Counted from the first letter of the stretch, positions 51,685 to 62,471 are shown. The stretch: 64,000 nucleotides of DNA from Mycolicibacterium fortuitum subsp. fortuitum (GCF_022179545.1 NZ_AP025518.1:4340001-4404000); one strand, 5' to 3'. The notes: generated by a model not told the origin, from the sequence alone. Program-made: numbers and translations.

Positions 51685-52518
51685 TCAGCTCCTCTGATCA
51701 GAGTTGTCTACAGCATCGACCAGCGCTGCCTCACGTTGGGCCAAAATGCCGCCATCGGCCCAGACCACCTGCCCGGTGACGTAACTGGCGGCCGCACCCC
51801 CGAGGAACACCAGAAGCGAAGCCTGTTCTGCGGCGTCGGAGTTGCGGCCGAGCGGGGTGGTGAACGAATCGAGGTACTGCTGACCATAAGCCGAGCGCAA
51901 CTGGTCGAGAATGGGCGTCTGGGTCACCCCCGGTGCCGTGCAGTTGATCCGGACGCCTCGGGCCCCGAGTTCGGCAACCCGGCTCATCCCGTAGAGAATC
52001 ATCGCCTCCTTGGACAACCGGTAACCGCCGTCGGCCAAGGCCTCCGGGTGCTCTGCACACCAGCGCAGGCCCTCATCGACCGATCTGGTCCGTACCAAAC
52101 CCGCGGTAACGGATCGGTTTTCCCGGTATCCCGAGGCCGCCAGTGACGACACCGAAGTGATCGATCCGCCCGCCGGGATGCGATCGTCCAACGCCTCGGT
52201 GAACTGCCGGGTGCCGAGGAAGTTGATCCGGACCACCAGCAGCGGGTTGCCAATGCCCGATGACACGCCCGCGACATTGAACAGGGCGTCCACCGGACCG
52301 TCGACCGCGCGGGCAGCGCGATCGACGGACTCCGGGTCGGCCAGGTCGAGTTCGATGAAGTCGTCGGGCAGGCGATCGGGCGGCCGGATGTCCAGGCCGG
52401 TCACCCGCGCGCCGAGCTCACCCAACGCCCGGGTGACCTCGGCGCCGATGCCCGATCCGCAGCCGGTGACCACGACGTGTTTGCCGTCGTAGCGCACCAG
52501 CTCGCTCAGCAGTGTCAC
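51685..52518 (-). CDS. short-chain dehydrogenase/reductase
   Basis: 277 residues. TGCGSGIG motif near 18-25, NVAGVSSG near 81, and YRLSK near 166 as the Tyr-Lys pair. It has a longer insert between the two halves than FabG-type enzymes, like 3-alpha-hydroxysteroid dehydrogenase-type SDRs. 14 bp after the luciferase-like gene. Confidence 0.87.
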   Translation of the reverse strand: MTLLSELVRYDGKHVVVTGCGSGIGAEVTRALGELGARVTGLDIRPPDRLPDDFIELDLADPESVDRAARAVDGPVDALFNVAGVSSGIGNPLLVVRINFLGTRQFTEALDDRIPAGGSITSVSSLAASGYRENRSVTAGLVRTRSVDEGLRWCAEHPEALADGGYRLSKEAMILYGMSRVAELGARGVRINCTAPGVTQTPILDQLRSAYGQQYLDSFTTPLGRNSDAAEQASLLVFLGGAAASYVTGQVVWADGGILAQREAALVDAVDNSDQRS

Positions 52519-52532
52519 GTGTGCGGCTCCGC

Positions 52533-53840
52533 TCAGCCCGAGGTTTCCCGGGCTGCCTTCTCGGCCTGGGCCGCCTTGACCCGACCCTCGTTGATCTCGG
52601 CCATGGCCTCGGGAATCTCACCGGCGGTGAACTTGTCGCGGCCGGTGGGCAGGCCGCCGAAGGCGTAGGTCTCGTCGAACAGCGGGGCGTCGGACGGACG
52701 GCGTCGCGACTCGACCTTCTCGATCACCGGCTCAAGCCGCTTGGTCTTGTCCGCCACCGCCTTCGCGTCCCGCTCGATGAACTCGGGCAGGATCTCCTTG
52801 CCCATGATTTCGATGGACTCCATGGTGCCCTCGTGGCTGCGCGGGTTGAGCAGCAGGATGATCTCGTCCACGCCGCTCGCCTCGTAGGCGCGCAGGAAGT
52901 CGCGCACGGTGTCGGGTGAGCCGATGGCACCGCGGCCGGGACCGTAGGCGAGCGTCGGATCCTCCTTGACCGCCTCCTCGTACCGTTCCCACACCTTGGT
53001 GCGGCCGGGCGTGTGCATGCCGGTCAGGTAGTAGTGCATGATCCCGAACGAGAAGAAGCCACCGCCGATGCCGAGTCGCTTGAGTGCCTCGTCGTCGGAT
53101 TTCGCCACCATCATCGACAGGTCACCACCGATGGCGAGGATGTTGGGGTTGATCGCCGGGGTGACGGGTGCACCCTGCTCTTCGAATTCCTTGTAGTACC
53201 CGTCAACCCGCTCCTTGAGCGCCTCGGGACCGGTGTAGGCGAAGCTCAGCGCGCCGATCGCCTTCTGGGCTGCCATCTGCACCGAGGAGGGGCGGGTACA
53301 CGCCACCCAGACCGGCGGGTGGGGCTTCTGCAGCGGCTTGGGGATCACGTTGCGGGCCGGCATCTCGACGTGCTCACCCTTGAACCCGGTGAAGGGCGCT
53401 TCAGTCATGCAGCGGATCGAAACCTCAAGCGCTTCTTCCCACATGGTGCGCTTGTCGGCCGGGTCGATGTCGAAGCCACCGAGCTCGGCGACCGAGGACC
53501 CCTCACCGGTACCGAACTCGACACGTCCGTTGGAAAGATGGTCCAGGGTGGCGACGCGCTCGGCGATGCGGGCCGGGTGGTTGATCGGCGGCGGCAGGTG
53601 CATGACACCGAACCCCAACCGGATGTCCTTGGTGCGCTGGCTTGCTGCGGCCAGGAACATCTCCGGCGCGGTGGAATGGCAGTACTCCTCCAGGAAGTGG
53701 TGCTCGGTGAGCCAGACGGTGGAGAAACCGGCCTTGTCAGCGGCCTCGACCTCGGTCAGTCCGTGCTGGAACAGTTGATGTTCGTCATCCTCCGACCACG
53801 GCCGAGGCAGTGGGAACTCGTAGAACAGCGAGATCTTCAT
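52533..53840 (-). CDS. LLM-class flavin-dependent oxidoreductase (luciferase-like monooxygenase)
   Basis: 435 residues. [15 protein letters not shown] start, TVWLTEHHF near 40-48, GFGVMHLPPPINHPARIAERVATLDHLSNGRVEFGTGEG near 76-115: the classic bacterial luciferase alpha-like pattern. Likely a two-component monooxygenase using reduced flavin, for example in Baeyer-Villiger-type or ring oxidation. Overlaps the KstD-like stop by 4 bp. Confidence 0.9.
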   Translation of the reverse strand: MKISLFYEFPLPRPWSEDDEHQLFQHGLTEVEAADKAGFSTVWLTEHHFLEEYCHSTAPEMFLAAASQRTKDIRLGFGVMHLPPPINHPARIAERVATLDHLSNGRVEFGTGEGSSVAELGGFDIDPADKRTMWEEALEVSIRCMTEAPFTGFKGEHVEMPARNVIPKPLQKPHPPVWVACTRPSSVQMAAQKAIGALSFAYTGPEALKERVDGYYKEFEEQGAPVTPAINPNILAIGGDLSMMVAKSDDEALKRLGIGGGFFSFGIMHYYLTGMHTPGRTKVWERYEEAVKEDPTLAYGPGRGAIGSPDTVRDFLRAYEASGVDEIILLLNPRSHEGTMESIEIMGKEILPEFIERDAKAVADKTKRLEPVIEKVESRRRPSDAPLFDETYAFGGLPTGRDKFTAGEIPEAMAEINEGRVKAAQAEKAARETSG

Positions 53841-55633
53841 CGGTTTCCTCCTGGGGTGTTGCTGACGTTCACGTGGACTTGAGGGTCGGCTGCTTCTGAA
53901 ATCTGTTGTGCGACTGACTGTTGTGCGAGTTCGTCAGCGATGTGCCTGGCCGCGACATACCCGAAGGTCATCGCCGGCCCGATGGTCGCGCCGGCACCGG
54001 CGTAGCTACGGCCCATGACGGCCGCCGAGACATTGCCGACCGCGTAGAGCCCGTCCACGACGGACTCGTCGGCGCGCAGGACCCGAGCGTTCTCGTCGGT
54101 GCGCAGGCCACCCGAGGTGCCCAGGTCGCCGAGGATGATCTGGAACGCGTAATAGGGCGGCTTGCCGAGCGGACGCAGATTCGGGTTGGGCAGCGTCGGG
54201 TCGCCGTAGTAGTTGTCGTAGGCGCTGTCGCCGCGGTTGAAGTCGTCATCGTGACCGGCGTGGGCCAGTTGGTTGAAACGGTCGGCGGTGGCCCGCAGGT
54301 TGTCCGCGGGGACTCCGATCTTGCCGGCCAGCTCCTCCCAGCTGTGCGCCTCGACCACGACGCCCGAGTCCAACCAGGCCCGAGGCACCTTGCGGCCGGT
54401 GGGAACCGGCGCGAACGGAATCTTCGGGATGGGCAGATGCCCGGCCACCACATACCGGTGGAACGAGTCGATGTCGGTGACCAGCCAGCACGGGATGTGC
54501 GTGACGCCGGATTCCTGCCCCTTGATCATCGCGTGGGCGAAGTCCATGTAGGGCGCGGCCTCGTTGATGAATCGCCTGCCCTCGCCGTTGACCACAAACT
54601 GTGACGGCATCATCCGCTCGTTGAGCATGAACTGCAGCCGGCCGTCGGGCCAGCAGATCGCCGGGAACCACCACGCCTCATCCAGCAGTTCGGTGGCACC
54701 GCCGGCTTTCTCGCCGGCCCGGATACCGTCCCCGGTGGCCGCGGGATTGCCGAAGCTCCAGTCCTTCTCGAGTACCGGAAGGTGCTCTTTGCGCCACGCC
54801 ATGTCATGGTCGAATCCACCGGAGGCCAGGATGACGCCGCCGGTGGCCCGGATTCGCAGCGCCTTGCCCTCACGTTCGACGACCGCGCCGAGTACCGCAC
54901 CGTCCGCACCGGTGATCAGCGACGTCATCGGCGCGTCGAGCCACAGCGGGATGTCGTGCTGCTTGAGCGCCAGCCGCATCCGCGCCGCCAGCGACTGGCC
55001 GATGGCGGCCATCCGGTCACCGAATACCCGGGCCCGCACCATCCGCCAGATCAGCTTGAGCAGCACCGCCTTGCCGCGCCAGTTCTGCCGGATCTGGTAG
55101 AAGAGCCGAAGGTCCTTGGGCGCAAACCAGATTCCCCGGGGCGCCAGGGCCAGCGGCGCCAGCAGTTCCTGCTCATGCTCACCGAGCTTGCGCAGGTCGA
55201 TAGCCGGGACATTGATGGTGCTGCCCTGCGCGGACCCGCCCGGCAGCTCCGGGTAATAGTCGGCGTAACCGGGCTTCCAGACGAACTCGAACCAATCGCT
55301 GTTGTGCTCGAGAAAGTCCATCATCTCCGGTGCGGCCTCGACATACTTGCGCAGCCGGGCGTCGCTGACGGTGCCTTCGGTGATCCGCTTGAGGTAGTCG
55401 AACACCCCGTCCGGGGAGGGCACGTAGCCAGCCCGACGCTGCGACGGCGCCCCGGGAACCCAGATCCCGCCGCCCGACAGCGCGGTGGAACCGCCGAAGT
55501 GAGAAGACTTTTCGATTACGAGAGTATCGAGCCCGGCTGCCTCGGCGGCCAATGCAGCTGTCATACCGCCGCCGCCGGATCCGACGACGAGCACGTCGAC
55601 GGTTTTGTCGAACACCTTGATGTCTGAGGTCAT
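53837..55633 (-). CDS. FAD-dependent 3-ketosteroid dehydrogenase-like protein (1)
   Basis: 598 residues from ATG 55633, overlapping the dioxygenase stop by 4 bp. Dinucleotide motif SGGGGMTAA near 17-25, [15 protein letters not shown] near 46-60 and a late [19 protein letters not shown] near 550-570 place it with KstD and fumarate-reductase-type flavoproteins. It should introduce a double bond next to a ring ketone. Its place beside aromatic-ring-opening enzymes suggests ring desaturation or aromatisation before cleavage. Confidence 0.88.
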   Translation of the reverse strand: MTSDIKVFDKTVDVLVVGSGGGGMTAALAAEAAGLDTLVIEKSSHFGGSTALSGGGIWVPGAPSQRRAGYVPSPDGVFDYLKRITEGTVSDARLRKYVEAAPEMMDFLEHNSDWFEFVWKPGYADYYPELPGGSAQGSTINVPAIDLRKLGEHEQELLAPLALAPRGIWFAPKDLRLFYQIRQNWRGKAVLLKLIWRMVRARVFGDRMAAIGQSLAARMRLALKQHDIPLWLDAPMTSLITGADGAVLGAVVEREGKALRIRATGGVILASGGFDHDMAWRKEHLPVLEKDWSFGNPAATGDGIRAGEKAGGATELLDEAWWFPAICWPDGRLQFMLNERMMPSQFVVNGEGRRFINEAAPYMDFAHAMIKGQESGVTHIPCWLVTDIDSFHRYVVAGHLPIPKIPFAPVPTGRKVPRAWLDSGVVVEAHSWEELAGKIGVPADNLRATADRFNQLAHAGHDDDFNRGDSAYDNYYGDPTLPNPNLRPLGKPPYYAFQIILGDLGTSGGLRTDENARVLRADESVVDGLYAVGNVSAAVMGRSYAGAGATIGPAMTFGYVAARHIADELAQQSVAQQISEAADPQVHVNVSNTPGGNR

Positions 55634-56574
55634 GCTGCGATTCCTACCGCCGTCCTGATTGCGAATCCTGCGATCAATTCCGGGGCCGCCCGGTAGAAGT
55701 GGTTTCCCGTCCGGTAAGGCCCGTTGGCTGCCAGCGCCGCGAAGGCGGCCACCCAGGTGCGGATCTCGTGTGCCGAATTGCCCCCTTCGTCGGCGATGAA
55801 GGTGTTGGACCAGCTGTCCAGGTCTGTGAGGCGGCCCTGGTCGAAGATCTCCAGCAGACTGTGGTCCCATTCGGGGTTCAGCGGCCGCAGCACACTGTCG
55901 CCGTGGGCGAAGTCGTGCGCGGCCTGGCTCACCGCGGTCTGCCGGGCCATGCGCTGCTCCGCGGTCATCGGGACGCCGTACACGATGCGGTCCAGCGCCG
56001 CCGGCGGCGCGGTGGTCAACGTGGGCACCGGCGGGTCATGCGAGAGCCCACCGGAACCCAGCACCAGCACCCGCTGGTCGAGAGTCGAGAGAAAGGCACC
56101 GACGGCCGCGCCGAGAGCGCGGGACCTCGCCAGCGGACCCAGCGGGGTGGCAACGGAATTGATGAATATCGGCACGATGGGGCGTGCTGTCGCCTCGCCG
56201 AACAGCTCCTGTAGCGGCTGCACGGTGCCGTGGTCGACGTCCATGCTCGTCGAGATCGCGACATCGACCCCGGACTCCCATACCGCCTCGGCACACTGCT
56301 GAGCGATGTCGCCCGCGACATTGAGGGCGCCCTCGTAGGTGCCGTAGTCCCCGACGCCTGCCGCGGCGGTGCCGATGCAGAACGGAGGCATCAACCGGTA
56401 GAAGAACCCGTTGTAGTGGTCGGGCGAGAAGGTGACGACCAACTCGGGGTCGTAGTCGGCAACAAACTGGCGAGCATTCGTGACCGCTGCCTCGATCTCT
56501 TCGAGGAGTTCAGCCGACGGTCCCGGAAGATTCAGCAGTGGGCTGTGGGACATACAGCACAGGGCTACTGGCAC
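55630..56574 (-). CDS. MhpB-like class III extradiol ring-cleavage dioxygenase
   Basis: 314 residues from GTG 56574. MSHSPLLNL near 8-16, [17 protein letters not shown] near 49-65, TSMDVDHG near 110 and [10 protein letters not shown] near 174 are the conserved blocks of 2,3-dihydroxyphenylpropionate 1,2-dioxygenase, whose His residues act in Fe(II) catalysis. It opens a catechol meta to the hydroxyls. Its first 65 bp lie inside the end of the upstream hydroxylase gene. Confidence 0.92.
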   Translation of the reverse strand: MPVALCCMSHSPLLNLPGPSAELLEEIEAAVTNARQFVADYDPELVVTFSPDHYNGFFYRLMPPFCIGTAAAGVGDYGTYEGALNVAGDIAQQCAEAVWESGVDVAISTSMDVDHGTVQPLQELFGEATARPIVPIFINSVATPLGPLARSRALGAAVGAFLSTLDQRVLVLGSGGLSHDPPVPTLTTAPPAALDRIVYGVPMTAEQRMARQTAVSQAAHDFAHGDSVLRPLNPEWDHSLLEIFDQGRLTDLDSWSNTFIADEGGNSAHEIRTWVAAFAALAANGPYRTGNHFYRAAPELIAGFAIRTAVGIAA

Positions 56575-58192
56575 CGTTCACTCCTTCCTCCACCAGATGC
56601 AGAACGTCGAACAACGCGGTGCTGAGTTCGGGGGCACGTTGGGCGATGTCGGCCCCGGCAATGCATCGGTCCGGCCGCAGTACCACCACCGATTCGGCGT
56701 GCACGTCGAACCAGGCCTTCAGCGCTCCCGTGCGGTCACCGACGATCACCACCGAACCGTCGTCGTGGTCCGCATCGTGTCCGGTCCAGAACAACTGAGT
56801 CTGTGGCCGGGCCGCAATGAACTTGGCACCCAGAGCTTTCCAGCGCGCATAGGCCTGTTCACCGAGCAACACACGAGGATTGTTGTTCCAGCACAGCACC
56901 GCGAAGTTGAGCCCGACCACATCGTCGAGCAACACGTTCGACTCCTCGCGAGTGTCCACCCGGGGCTGGATGAACAACGTACCCACCGGGGAGTCCGCCG
57001 TCGGTGGCTTCGGGTGATAGATCGCGCCCTGGTCGTAACGCGGCATCGGCTTGAACCGCATCTCCAGCACATAGCGCTTGAGCGCCGGAACCACCGAAGC
57101 ACCGCGAATCAGCTTGTCCCGCAGGGCCGCGACCTTGCGGTTGGTGGGCGAGATGACCCGCCCCACCAATGTGGACAGGTCGATCATGGCCCGCGCATGC
57201 TTGCGGCGCTCGGTGTCATAGCTGTCCAGCAGGGCGTCGCCGGCCTGGCCGTTGACGACGGCGGCCAGTTTCCAGCCGAGGTTGGCCGCATCCCGGATAC
57301 CACTGTTGTAGCCCTGGCCCTGCCAGACCGGCATCAGGTGTGCGGCATCGCCGGCCAACATGAACCGGCCCTTGCGGAAGTTCCCGGCGATCCGGGAGTG
57401 GTGCGTGTAGACACGGCGCCGGATCACGTCGACCTTGTCCGGGTGCGGTACGAACGGGGCCAGTAGGCGCGCGACGAAATCGGGATCCTCAGCCTGCTCG
57501 TCGGTTTCGTCGGCGTGGATCATGAACTCGAACCGACGGATACCGTGGGCAATCGAGATCGAGGCGTACGGCCGATCCGGATCGGCACCGACCTCACTGT
57601 TCGGATGCCCCAGAGGATCGTTCGCAAGGTCGACGACGACCCAGCGGGTCGGAGAAGTGGTGCCGTCGAAGGAGACCCCCATGATGCGGCGGATGGCGCT
57701 GCGTCCGCCGTCGCAGCCCACCACGTAGCGCGCCCGCACCGCGGCCACGTCCGGTCCGAACTCGATCGTCACTGCATCAGCGGACTCGACAGCGGATTCC
57801 ATGCGGCGGCCCCAGGCCACATCGACATGCTCGAACCGGTCGAGGCCGGCCAGCAGCTGCGCGTCGACGAGCGGCTGGACGAATCCGTTGCGCTTGGGCC
57901 AGCCGAATCGTGCGTCCGGAGGCGCCATTTCGGCCAACAGCCGGCGATTGCCGTCGTAGAACCGCAGGATCTGGTTGGGCACGGTGTGCGGCAGGATCGC
58001 CTCGACCAGGCCGATCGACTGGAAGGTGCGCAGCGATTCGTCATCGAGACCGACCCCGCGCGGGTAGTCGATCAGGGCGTCTCGCTCGTCGACCACCAGG
58101 GTTCGGACGCCCTGAATGCCGAGAACATTGGCCAGGGTCAGCCCGACCGGCCCGGCTCCCACGATGGCGACGTCGAACTCTTGGTCGGTCAC
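56510..58192 (-). CDS. MhpA-like FAD aromatic monooxygenase
   Basis: 560 residues. FAD motif [15 protein letters not shown] near 7-21, [21 protein letters not shown] near 37-56, and [22 protein letters not shown] near 286-307 match 3-(3-hydroxyphenyl)propionate hydroxylase-type enzymes. It hydroxylates a phenol to the catechol that MhpB-like enzyme cleaves. Overlaps the upstream hydrolase by 4 bp and the downstream dioxygenase by 65 bp. Confidence 0.92.
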   Translation of the reverse strand: MTDQEFDVAIVGAGPVGLTLANVLGIQGVRTLVVDERDALIDYPRGVGLDDESLRTFQSIGLVEAILPHTVPNQILRFYDGNRRLLAEMAPPDARFGWPKRNGFVQPLVDAQLLAGLDRFEHVDVAWGRRMESAVESADAVTIEFGPDVAAVRARYVVGCDGGRSAIRRIMGVSFDGTTSPTRWVVVDLANDPLGHPNSEVGADPDRPYASISIAHGIRRFEFMIHADETDEQAEDPDFVARLLAPFVPHPDKVDVIRRRVYTHHSRIAGNFRKGRFMLAGDAAHLMPVWQGQGYNSGIRDAANLGWKLAAVVNGQAGDALLDSYDTERRKHARAMIDLSTLVGRVISPTNRKVAALRDKLIRGASVVPALKRYVLEMRFKPMPRYDQGAIYHPKPPTADSPVGTLFIQPRVDTREESNVLLDDVVGLNFAVLCWNNNPRVLLGEQAYARWKALGAKFIAARPQTQLFWTGHDADHDDGSVVIVGDRTGALKAWFDVHAESVVVLRPDRCIAGADIAQRAPELSTALFDVLHLVEEGVNGASSPVLYVPQPTAESSGTVG

Positions 58193-59100
58193 GCCGACCG
58201 TCCCAGCAGGAAGTCCACATGCAGCTTGTTGAACGTCTCCGGATCTTCGTACTGCGGCCAGTGTCCACAGTCGGGCATCACCTCGAACCGCGCGCCGGGA
58301 ATCATCGACGCAATGCGACGGCCCTCGCTGACGTCGGCGGTTGGGTCGTCACTGGTCCACAACACCAGCGTGGGCGCGGTGATCGAGCCGTACTCTTTCT
58401 CGCCCAGCAGATTTCGGGCTCGGATCTCCGGATCTTGCAGTGCCATGATGTCGCTCATCGCGGCGACGAAGCCGGGCTGACGGTACACCGCCTGGCGGCT
58501 CGCCACGATGTCGTCGTAATCCTTTGTCTTGTCGGCCATCAGCCATTTGATCCGGGCCTGCACCGTCTCCCAGGTCGGATTCTGGGCGGCTGCCATCGAC
58601 AGCGTGATGATCCGCTTCATCACCTCCGGGTCGGCCTGTGAACCGCCGGCGGTGTTGAGCACCAACCGGTTGACCCTGTCGGGGTGGTCGGCAGCGGCCC
58701 GGGCGGCTACCCACCCGCCCAGCGACTCACCCGAGATATGTGCACGCTTCGCACCGATCGTGTCCAGGAAGCCGATCAGATGATCGACGTAGTGGGCAAC
58801 CTCGAGCGGGTGGCCGGGCTTGTCGGTGTAGCCGTGCCCGAGCATGTCGATCGACCACGTCGAGAAGTGCTGGGCATGAGATTCCAGATTGCGCACGTAG
58901 GCCTCGGCATGCCCGCCCGATCCGTGCAGCAGAACCAGCACCGGCAGGTTCGGGTCACCGGCGTGCAGATACCGGGTGCGCACCCCACCCACATCCAGAT
59001 AGCCCTGCGAGAACGCCACACCCTGCAGGTCAGCCCAGACACTCTCGTATCCGGCGGCCGAAACAGAACCGGAAGCCCGCCCGGCGGCAGTGCTTGTCAT
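58189..59100 (-). CDS. MhpC-like alpha/beta hydrolase (C-C bond hydrolase)
   Basis: 303 residues from ATG 59100, preceded by GGAGAGGGG; longer versions would run into the operator. [12 protein letters not shown] near 58-69, [12 protein letters not shown] near 85-96, elbow GESLGG with Ser about 124, Asp near 250 and His in DCGHWPQY near 280. Cleaves the meta-ring-fission product. First gene of the eleven-gene operon. Confidence 0.9.
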   Translation of the reverse strand: MTSTAAGRASGSVSAAGYESVWADLQGVAFSQGYLDVGGVRTRYLHAGDPNLPVLVLLHGSGGHAEAYVRNLESHAQHFSTWSIDMLGHGYTDKPGHPLEVAHYVDHLIGFLDTIGAKRAHISGESLGGWVAARAAADHPDRVNRLVLNTAGGSQADPEVMKRIITLSMAAAQNPTWETVQARIKWLMADKTKDYDDIVASRQAVYRQPGFVAAMSDIMALQDPEIRARNLLGEKEYGSITAPTLVLWTSDDPTADVSEGRRIASMIPGARFEVMPDCGHWPQYEDPETFNKLHVDFLLGRSA

Positions 59101-59120
59101 GGTCCCCTCTCCGGAGATAG

Positions 59121-59137
59121 GGAGAATGATATTCTCC
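59121..59137. promoter_or_regulatory. GGAGAAT-GAT-ATTCTCC operator upstream of the mhp-like operon
   Basis: A perfect 7-bp-arm palindrome of the window's TGAGAAT type lies 20 bp before the MhpC-like start and 92 bp before the divergent IclR start. It probably overlaps the promoter of the - strand operon. Confidence 0.7.
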
Positions 59138-59169
59138 GAATTTGTAAGCACTTTGCTCATATAGCGCAC

Positions 59170-59192
59170 ATCAGAGTGCATTATTATCAGAG
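59170..59192 (+). promoter_or_regulatory. direct repeat ATCAGAG upstream of the IclR gene
   Basis: ATCAGAG occurs at 59170-59176 and 59186-59192, 16 bp apart, ending 37 bp before the IclR start. It could be that regulator's own binding site. Short, so uncertain. Confidence 0.3.
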
Positions 59193-59229
59193 CATCACTC
59201 TCGCGGTGTTATCTGTCAAGGAGGGCGCC

Positions 59230-59955
59230 ATGCCGGCCAAGGCAACCCAGCCGCACGCACAAACGAAGACCGAAACCGCTCCGACCGGAGCACCCGGGTC
59301 GCAGACCCTGGCGCGTGGTTTGAGCGCGCTCGCCGCCATTGCCGCCGCGCCGACAGGGCTGACTGTGCAGCAGGTCGCCGACCATGTCGGAGCCCACCGG
59401 ACGATCGCCTACCGGTTGCTGGCCACCCTGAGCCAGTTCCGTTATGTGACCAAGGGTGAAGACGGCAGGTACCGGCCCGGAGCCGGATTGGCCGCCCTCG
59501 GTGCGTCCTTCGACAACAACATGCGCGCACTGAGCGTCCCGACCCTGCGCGCGCTGGCCGACGAACTCGGCAGCACCGTGTCCCTTCTGGTGGCCGAAGG
59601 CGATCAACAGGTGGCAGTCGCAGTGATCGTCCCGACGCAGGTCTTCTATCAGCTGTCGTTCCACGAGGGCAGCCGCCATCCGCTCGACCGGGGTGCGGCC
59701 GGGGTGGCCTTGCTGGCGAGCATGGCGCCACGGCCCGGCGAACGCGAACTGGTCCACCAGACCCGCGAACAGGGCTGGGTGATCACTCACGGCGAGATCG
59801 AACCGGACACCTACGGCCTTGCGGTACCCGTACGCCGACGCCCACCGTCTCCGCCCACCTGCATCAATCTCATCTCGCATCGCGAGGACGTCGTGCTGGG
59901 CGGCAAGGACGCAGTCGTGCGGGCAGCAAAAGAACTGTCGACCATCCTGTACTGA
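59230..59955 (+). CDS. IclR-family transcriptional regulator
   Basis: 241 residues from ATG 59230, preceded by AAGGAGG. Winged helix-turn-helix near 25-85 (LARGLSALAAIAAAPTGLTVQQVADHVGAHRTIAYRLL), then an effector domain with the HEGSRHPLDRGAAGVALLA block near 140-160. IclR proteins commonly control aromatic-ring operons. It faces the mhp-like operon and is followed 6 bp later by a KstD-like gene, so it may control both. Confidence 0.9.
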   Translation: MPAKATQPHAQTKTETAPTGAPGSQTLARGLSALAAIAAAPTGLTVQQVADHVGAHRTIAYRLLATLSQFRYVTKGEDGRYRPGAGLAALGASFDNNMRALSVPTLRALADELGSTVSLLVAEGDQQVAVAVIVPTQVFYQLSFHEGSRHPLDRGAAGVALLASMAPRPGERELVHQTREQGWVITHGEIEPDTYGLAVPVRRRPPSPPTCINLISHREDVVLGGKDAVVRAAKELSTILY

Positions 59956-59961
59956 AAGGGA

Positions 59962-61593
59962 ATGACATTGACCCGCACCGAAATTGACTGGGATGACGAG
60001 GTCGACGTCGCCGTACTGGGCAGCGGGGGCGCCGGTCTCACCGCGGCACTTACCGCGTCGGCCAACGGCGCGTCGGTCGCGATCTACGAGAAGGCTCCCA
60101 CCGTCGGCGGCACCACCGCCGTCTCCGGCGGCATCGTCTGGATCCCGGCCCACGACCGCAGCGCCGACGGGCCGCTGCCGGTTTCCGACGCGATCGACTA
60201 TCTGCAGGCCCAGTCGCTCGGCTACATGGACACCGACCTGGTGGAGACATTCGTCAGGACGGGCCCGGCGATGCTCGACTTCGTCGAGGAGAACAGTGAA
60301 CTGCGCTTCGCCGTCGCCGAGGGCTTTCCCGACTACAAGCCCGAACTTCCGGGCGGACGGCCGGGCGGCGGCCGCTCGCTGAGCGCAGGCCCCGTGGACC
60401 TGGCCAAACTCGGGGCCTGGAAAGACCGGATCACCTCTTTCCCAGCGGATTTCAGCAATGTGGGCATCGACGCGGAGACCCGTGCCCGGATTCACGCCGT
60501 CTACGACGATCCTGACGCCGACCTCTGCGTCGCCGGCACCGCCCTGATCGCCGGCCTGCTGCACGGCCTGCTCGACCGCGATGTTCAGCCGGTCACCGAA
60601 GCTCGCGCAGTCGAATTGATCGGCGACGCAGCCGGTATAAAAGGCGTGCTCATCAGCGTCGACGGCACGAATCTCGCGGTCCGCGCCCATCGCGGTGTGG
60701 TACTGGCCACCGGAGGATTCGAATGGGACGCCAAGCTGGTCGAGGCGTACCTTCGTGGGCCGATGCGCGGCGCGGTGTCACCGCCGAACAACACCGGCGA
60801 CGGGCTCCGCATGGCCATGGCACATGGCGCCGATCTGGCCAACATGGGTGAGGCGTGGTGGGTTCCGATCGTTCAGATTCCCGGCGACACCATCGACGGT
60901 CACCCACGCAGCCGCAGTGTGCGGCTGGAACGCACGCGGCCGCGCAGCGTCATCGTCAACCGGGCAGGCAAGCGCTTCCTCAACGAGGCAGGCGAATACA
61001 ACTCCATGGCAGGGGCATTCCAGTATCTCGATCCCAAGATCGGCTACGCCAACGACCCGGCCTGGATCGTGTTCGACTCGGTGCACCTGCAGCGCTACGG
61101 CTTCCTCGGCGTCGAACCGGGTGACGCGGCCCCGGACTGGTTCTGTGAGTCGGCCACCCTCGCCGAACTGGCCGTCAAGACCGGAATCGATGCCGACGGG
61201 ATTGCCGCCACGTTGAATCGATGGAACGACAACGTCTCCCGCGAGATCGACCCTGACTTCGGCCGTGGCTCCAGCGCGTACGACGGATACTGGGGCGACA
61301 ATTCAGCCGCGACACCGGCCGGCCAGACGCTGGGGCCGCTCGACACCGCGCCGTTCTACGCGGTGCCGGTCAAGATCGGGGCGATGGGCACCAAGGGCGG
61401 GCCGCGCACAGACCGGGACGGTCGGGTCCTGCACGTGAACGGCACTGCGATCCCAGGACTGTTCGCCGCCGGCAACGCGATGGGCGGGGTGACCGGCAAG
61501 GCCTACGGCGGCGCCGGCGGAACGCTCGGGCCCGCCATGGTGTTCGGTTACCGTAGCGGTTATGCCGCGGCAACGGGCGACTCAGCGGGCTGA
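59962..61593 (+). CDS. FAD-dependent 3-ketosteroid dehydrogenase-like protein (2)
   Basis: 543 residues. GSGGAGLTAALTAS near 20-33, GGTTAVSGGIVWIPAH near 49-64 and GGAGGTLGPAMVFGY near 520-535. Same family as the protein at 53837 but about 55 residues shorter. Cotranscribed with the IclR regulator. Its end overlaps the convergent MeaB gene by 12 bp. Confidence 0.88.
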   Translation: MTLTRTEIDWDDEVDVAVLGSGGAGLTAALTASANGASVAIYEKAPTVGGTTAVSGGIVWIPAHDRSADGPLPVSDAIDYLQAQSLGYMDTDLVETFVRTGPAMLDFVEENSELRFAVAEGFPDYKPELPGGRPGGGRSLSAGPVDLAKLGAWKDRITSFPADFSNVGIDAETRARIHAVYDDPDADLCVAGTALIAGLLHGLLDRDVQPVTEARAVELIGDAAGIKGVLISVDGTNLAVRAHRGVVLATGGFEWDAKLVEAYLRGPMRGAVSPPNNTGDGLRMAMAHGADLANMGEAWWVPIVQIPGDTIDGHPRSRSVRLERTRPRSVIVNRAGKRFLNEAGEYNSMAGAFQYLDPKIGYANDPAWIVFDSVHLQRYGFLGVEPGDAAPDWFCESATLAELAVKTGIDADGIAATLNRWNDNVSREIDPDFGRGSSAYDGYWGDNSAATPAGQTLGPLDTAPFYAVPVKIGAMGTKGGPRTDRDGRVLHVNGTAIPGLFAAGNAMGGVTGKAYGGAGGTLGPAMVFGYRSGYAAATGDSAG

Positions 61594-62460
61594 GTCCGCG
61601 ATCAGTTGCGCTGCCGCGGTGTACGGGTCAGTGGAGCCTTCGGCCACTGCGGCGGCCAGCCCGTCCAACTCTGCGTGATTCCGCAGCAGTGTCTGCGCCA
61701 GCGACAGGATCTGCGTTCTTGCCCGGGCAATGCGCCGCTGCGCGGTGTCCGCACGGTGATGGGCATCGATCGCTTCGACAAGTTCGGCCAGCCCCTCGCC
61801 TTGGGCGGCAACGAGTTTGAGCACCGGAACACTGGCCTCGGCCCGCAGGTCGCGTGCGGTCTGGTCGGCGCCCTCACGGTCGGCCTTGTTGACCACCACC
61901 AGATCGGCGACCTCCAACAGCCCCGCCTTGGCGGCCTGGACGGCGTCGCCCGCACCGGGGTTGAGGATGACCACGGTCGGGTCGGCGATTGCGGCGATCT
62001 CGATCTCGGATTGCCCGACGCCCACCGTCTCCAACACGATCAGGTCGTAGGACAGCGCGGCCAGCAGCCGGATCGCCGCCGGTACCGCAGCAGCCAATCC
62101 ACCCAGGTGGCCTCGGGTGGCCACGGACCGGATCAGCACGTCGGGATCGTTGATGTGAGCGGCCATCCGGATCCGGTCTCCCAGTAGCGCACCTCCGCTG
62201 TACGGGGAGGACGGGTCGACTGCGAGAACCGCGACCCGTAGACCGCGTTCCCGGTATGCGCCGACCAGGGCACCGACAGTCGTCGACTTCCCCGCGCCGG
62301 GCGGCCCGGTGATCCCGATGACCCGCGGCGAGGCCGGACCCAGCACGGCGAGAACCTCGTCGCGACGGTCGCTTTCGACCAGGCTCAGCAACCGCCCGAC
62401 GGCACGCTGGGATCCACCACGTGCTGAGGCGATGAGTTCTTCGATGTTGTGCTTCGTCAT
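61582..62460 (-). CDS. meaB: MeaB/ArgK-type GTPase, methylmalonyl-CoA mutase chaperone
   Basis: 292 residues from ATG 62460; GTG codons further upstream are alternatives. Walker A GPPGAGKST near 52-60, DPSSPYSGGALLGDRIRM near 86-103, ETVGVGQSE near 145 and NKAD near 195 match MeaB, which protects and reloads B12 acyl-CoA mutases. No mutase gene is in the window; its target may be just outside. 11 bp after the thiolase stop. Confidence 0.9.
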   Translation of the reverse strand: MTKHNIEELIASARGGSQRAVGRLLSLVESDRRDEVLAVLGPASPRVIGITGPPGAGKSTTVGALVGAYRERGLRVAVLAVDPSSPYSGGALLGDRIRMAAHINDPDVLIRSVATRGHLGGLAAAVPAAIRLLAALSYDLIVLETVGVGQSEIEIAAIADPTVVILNPGAGDAVQAAKAGLLEVADLVVVNKADREGADQTARDLRAEASVPVLKLVAAQGEGLAELVEAIDAHHRADTAQRRIARARTQILSLAQTLLRNHAELDGLAAAVAEGSTDPYTAAAQLIADSAR

Positions 62461-62471
62461 CACGGTCGACA

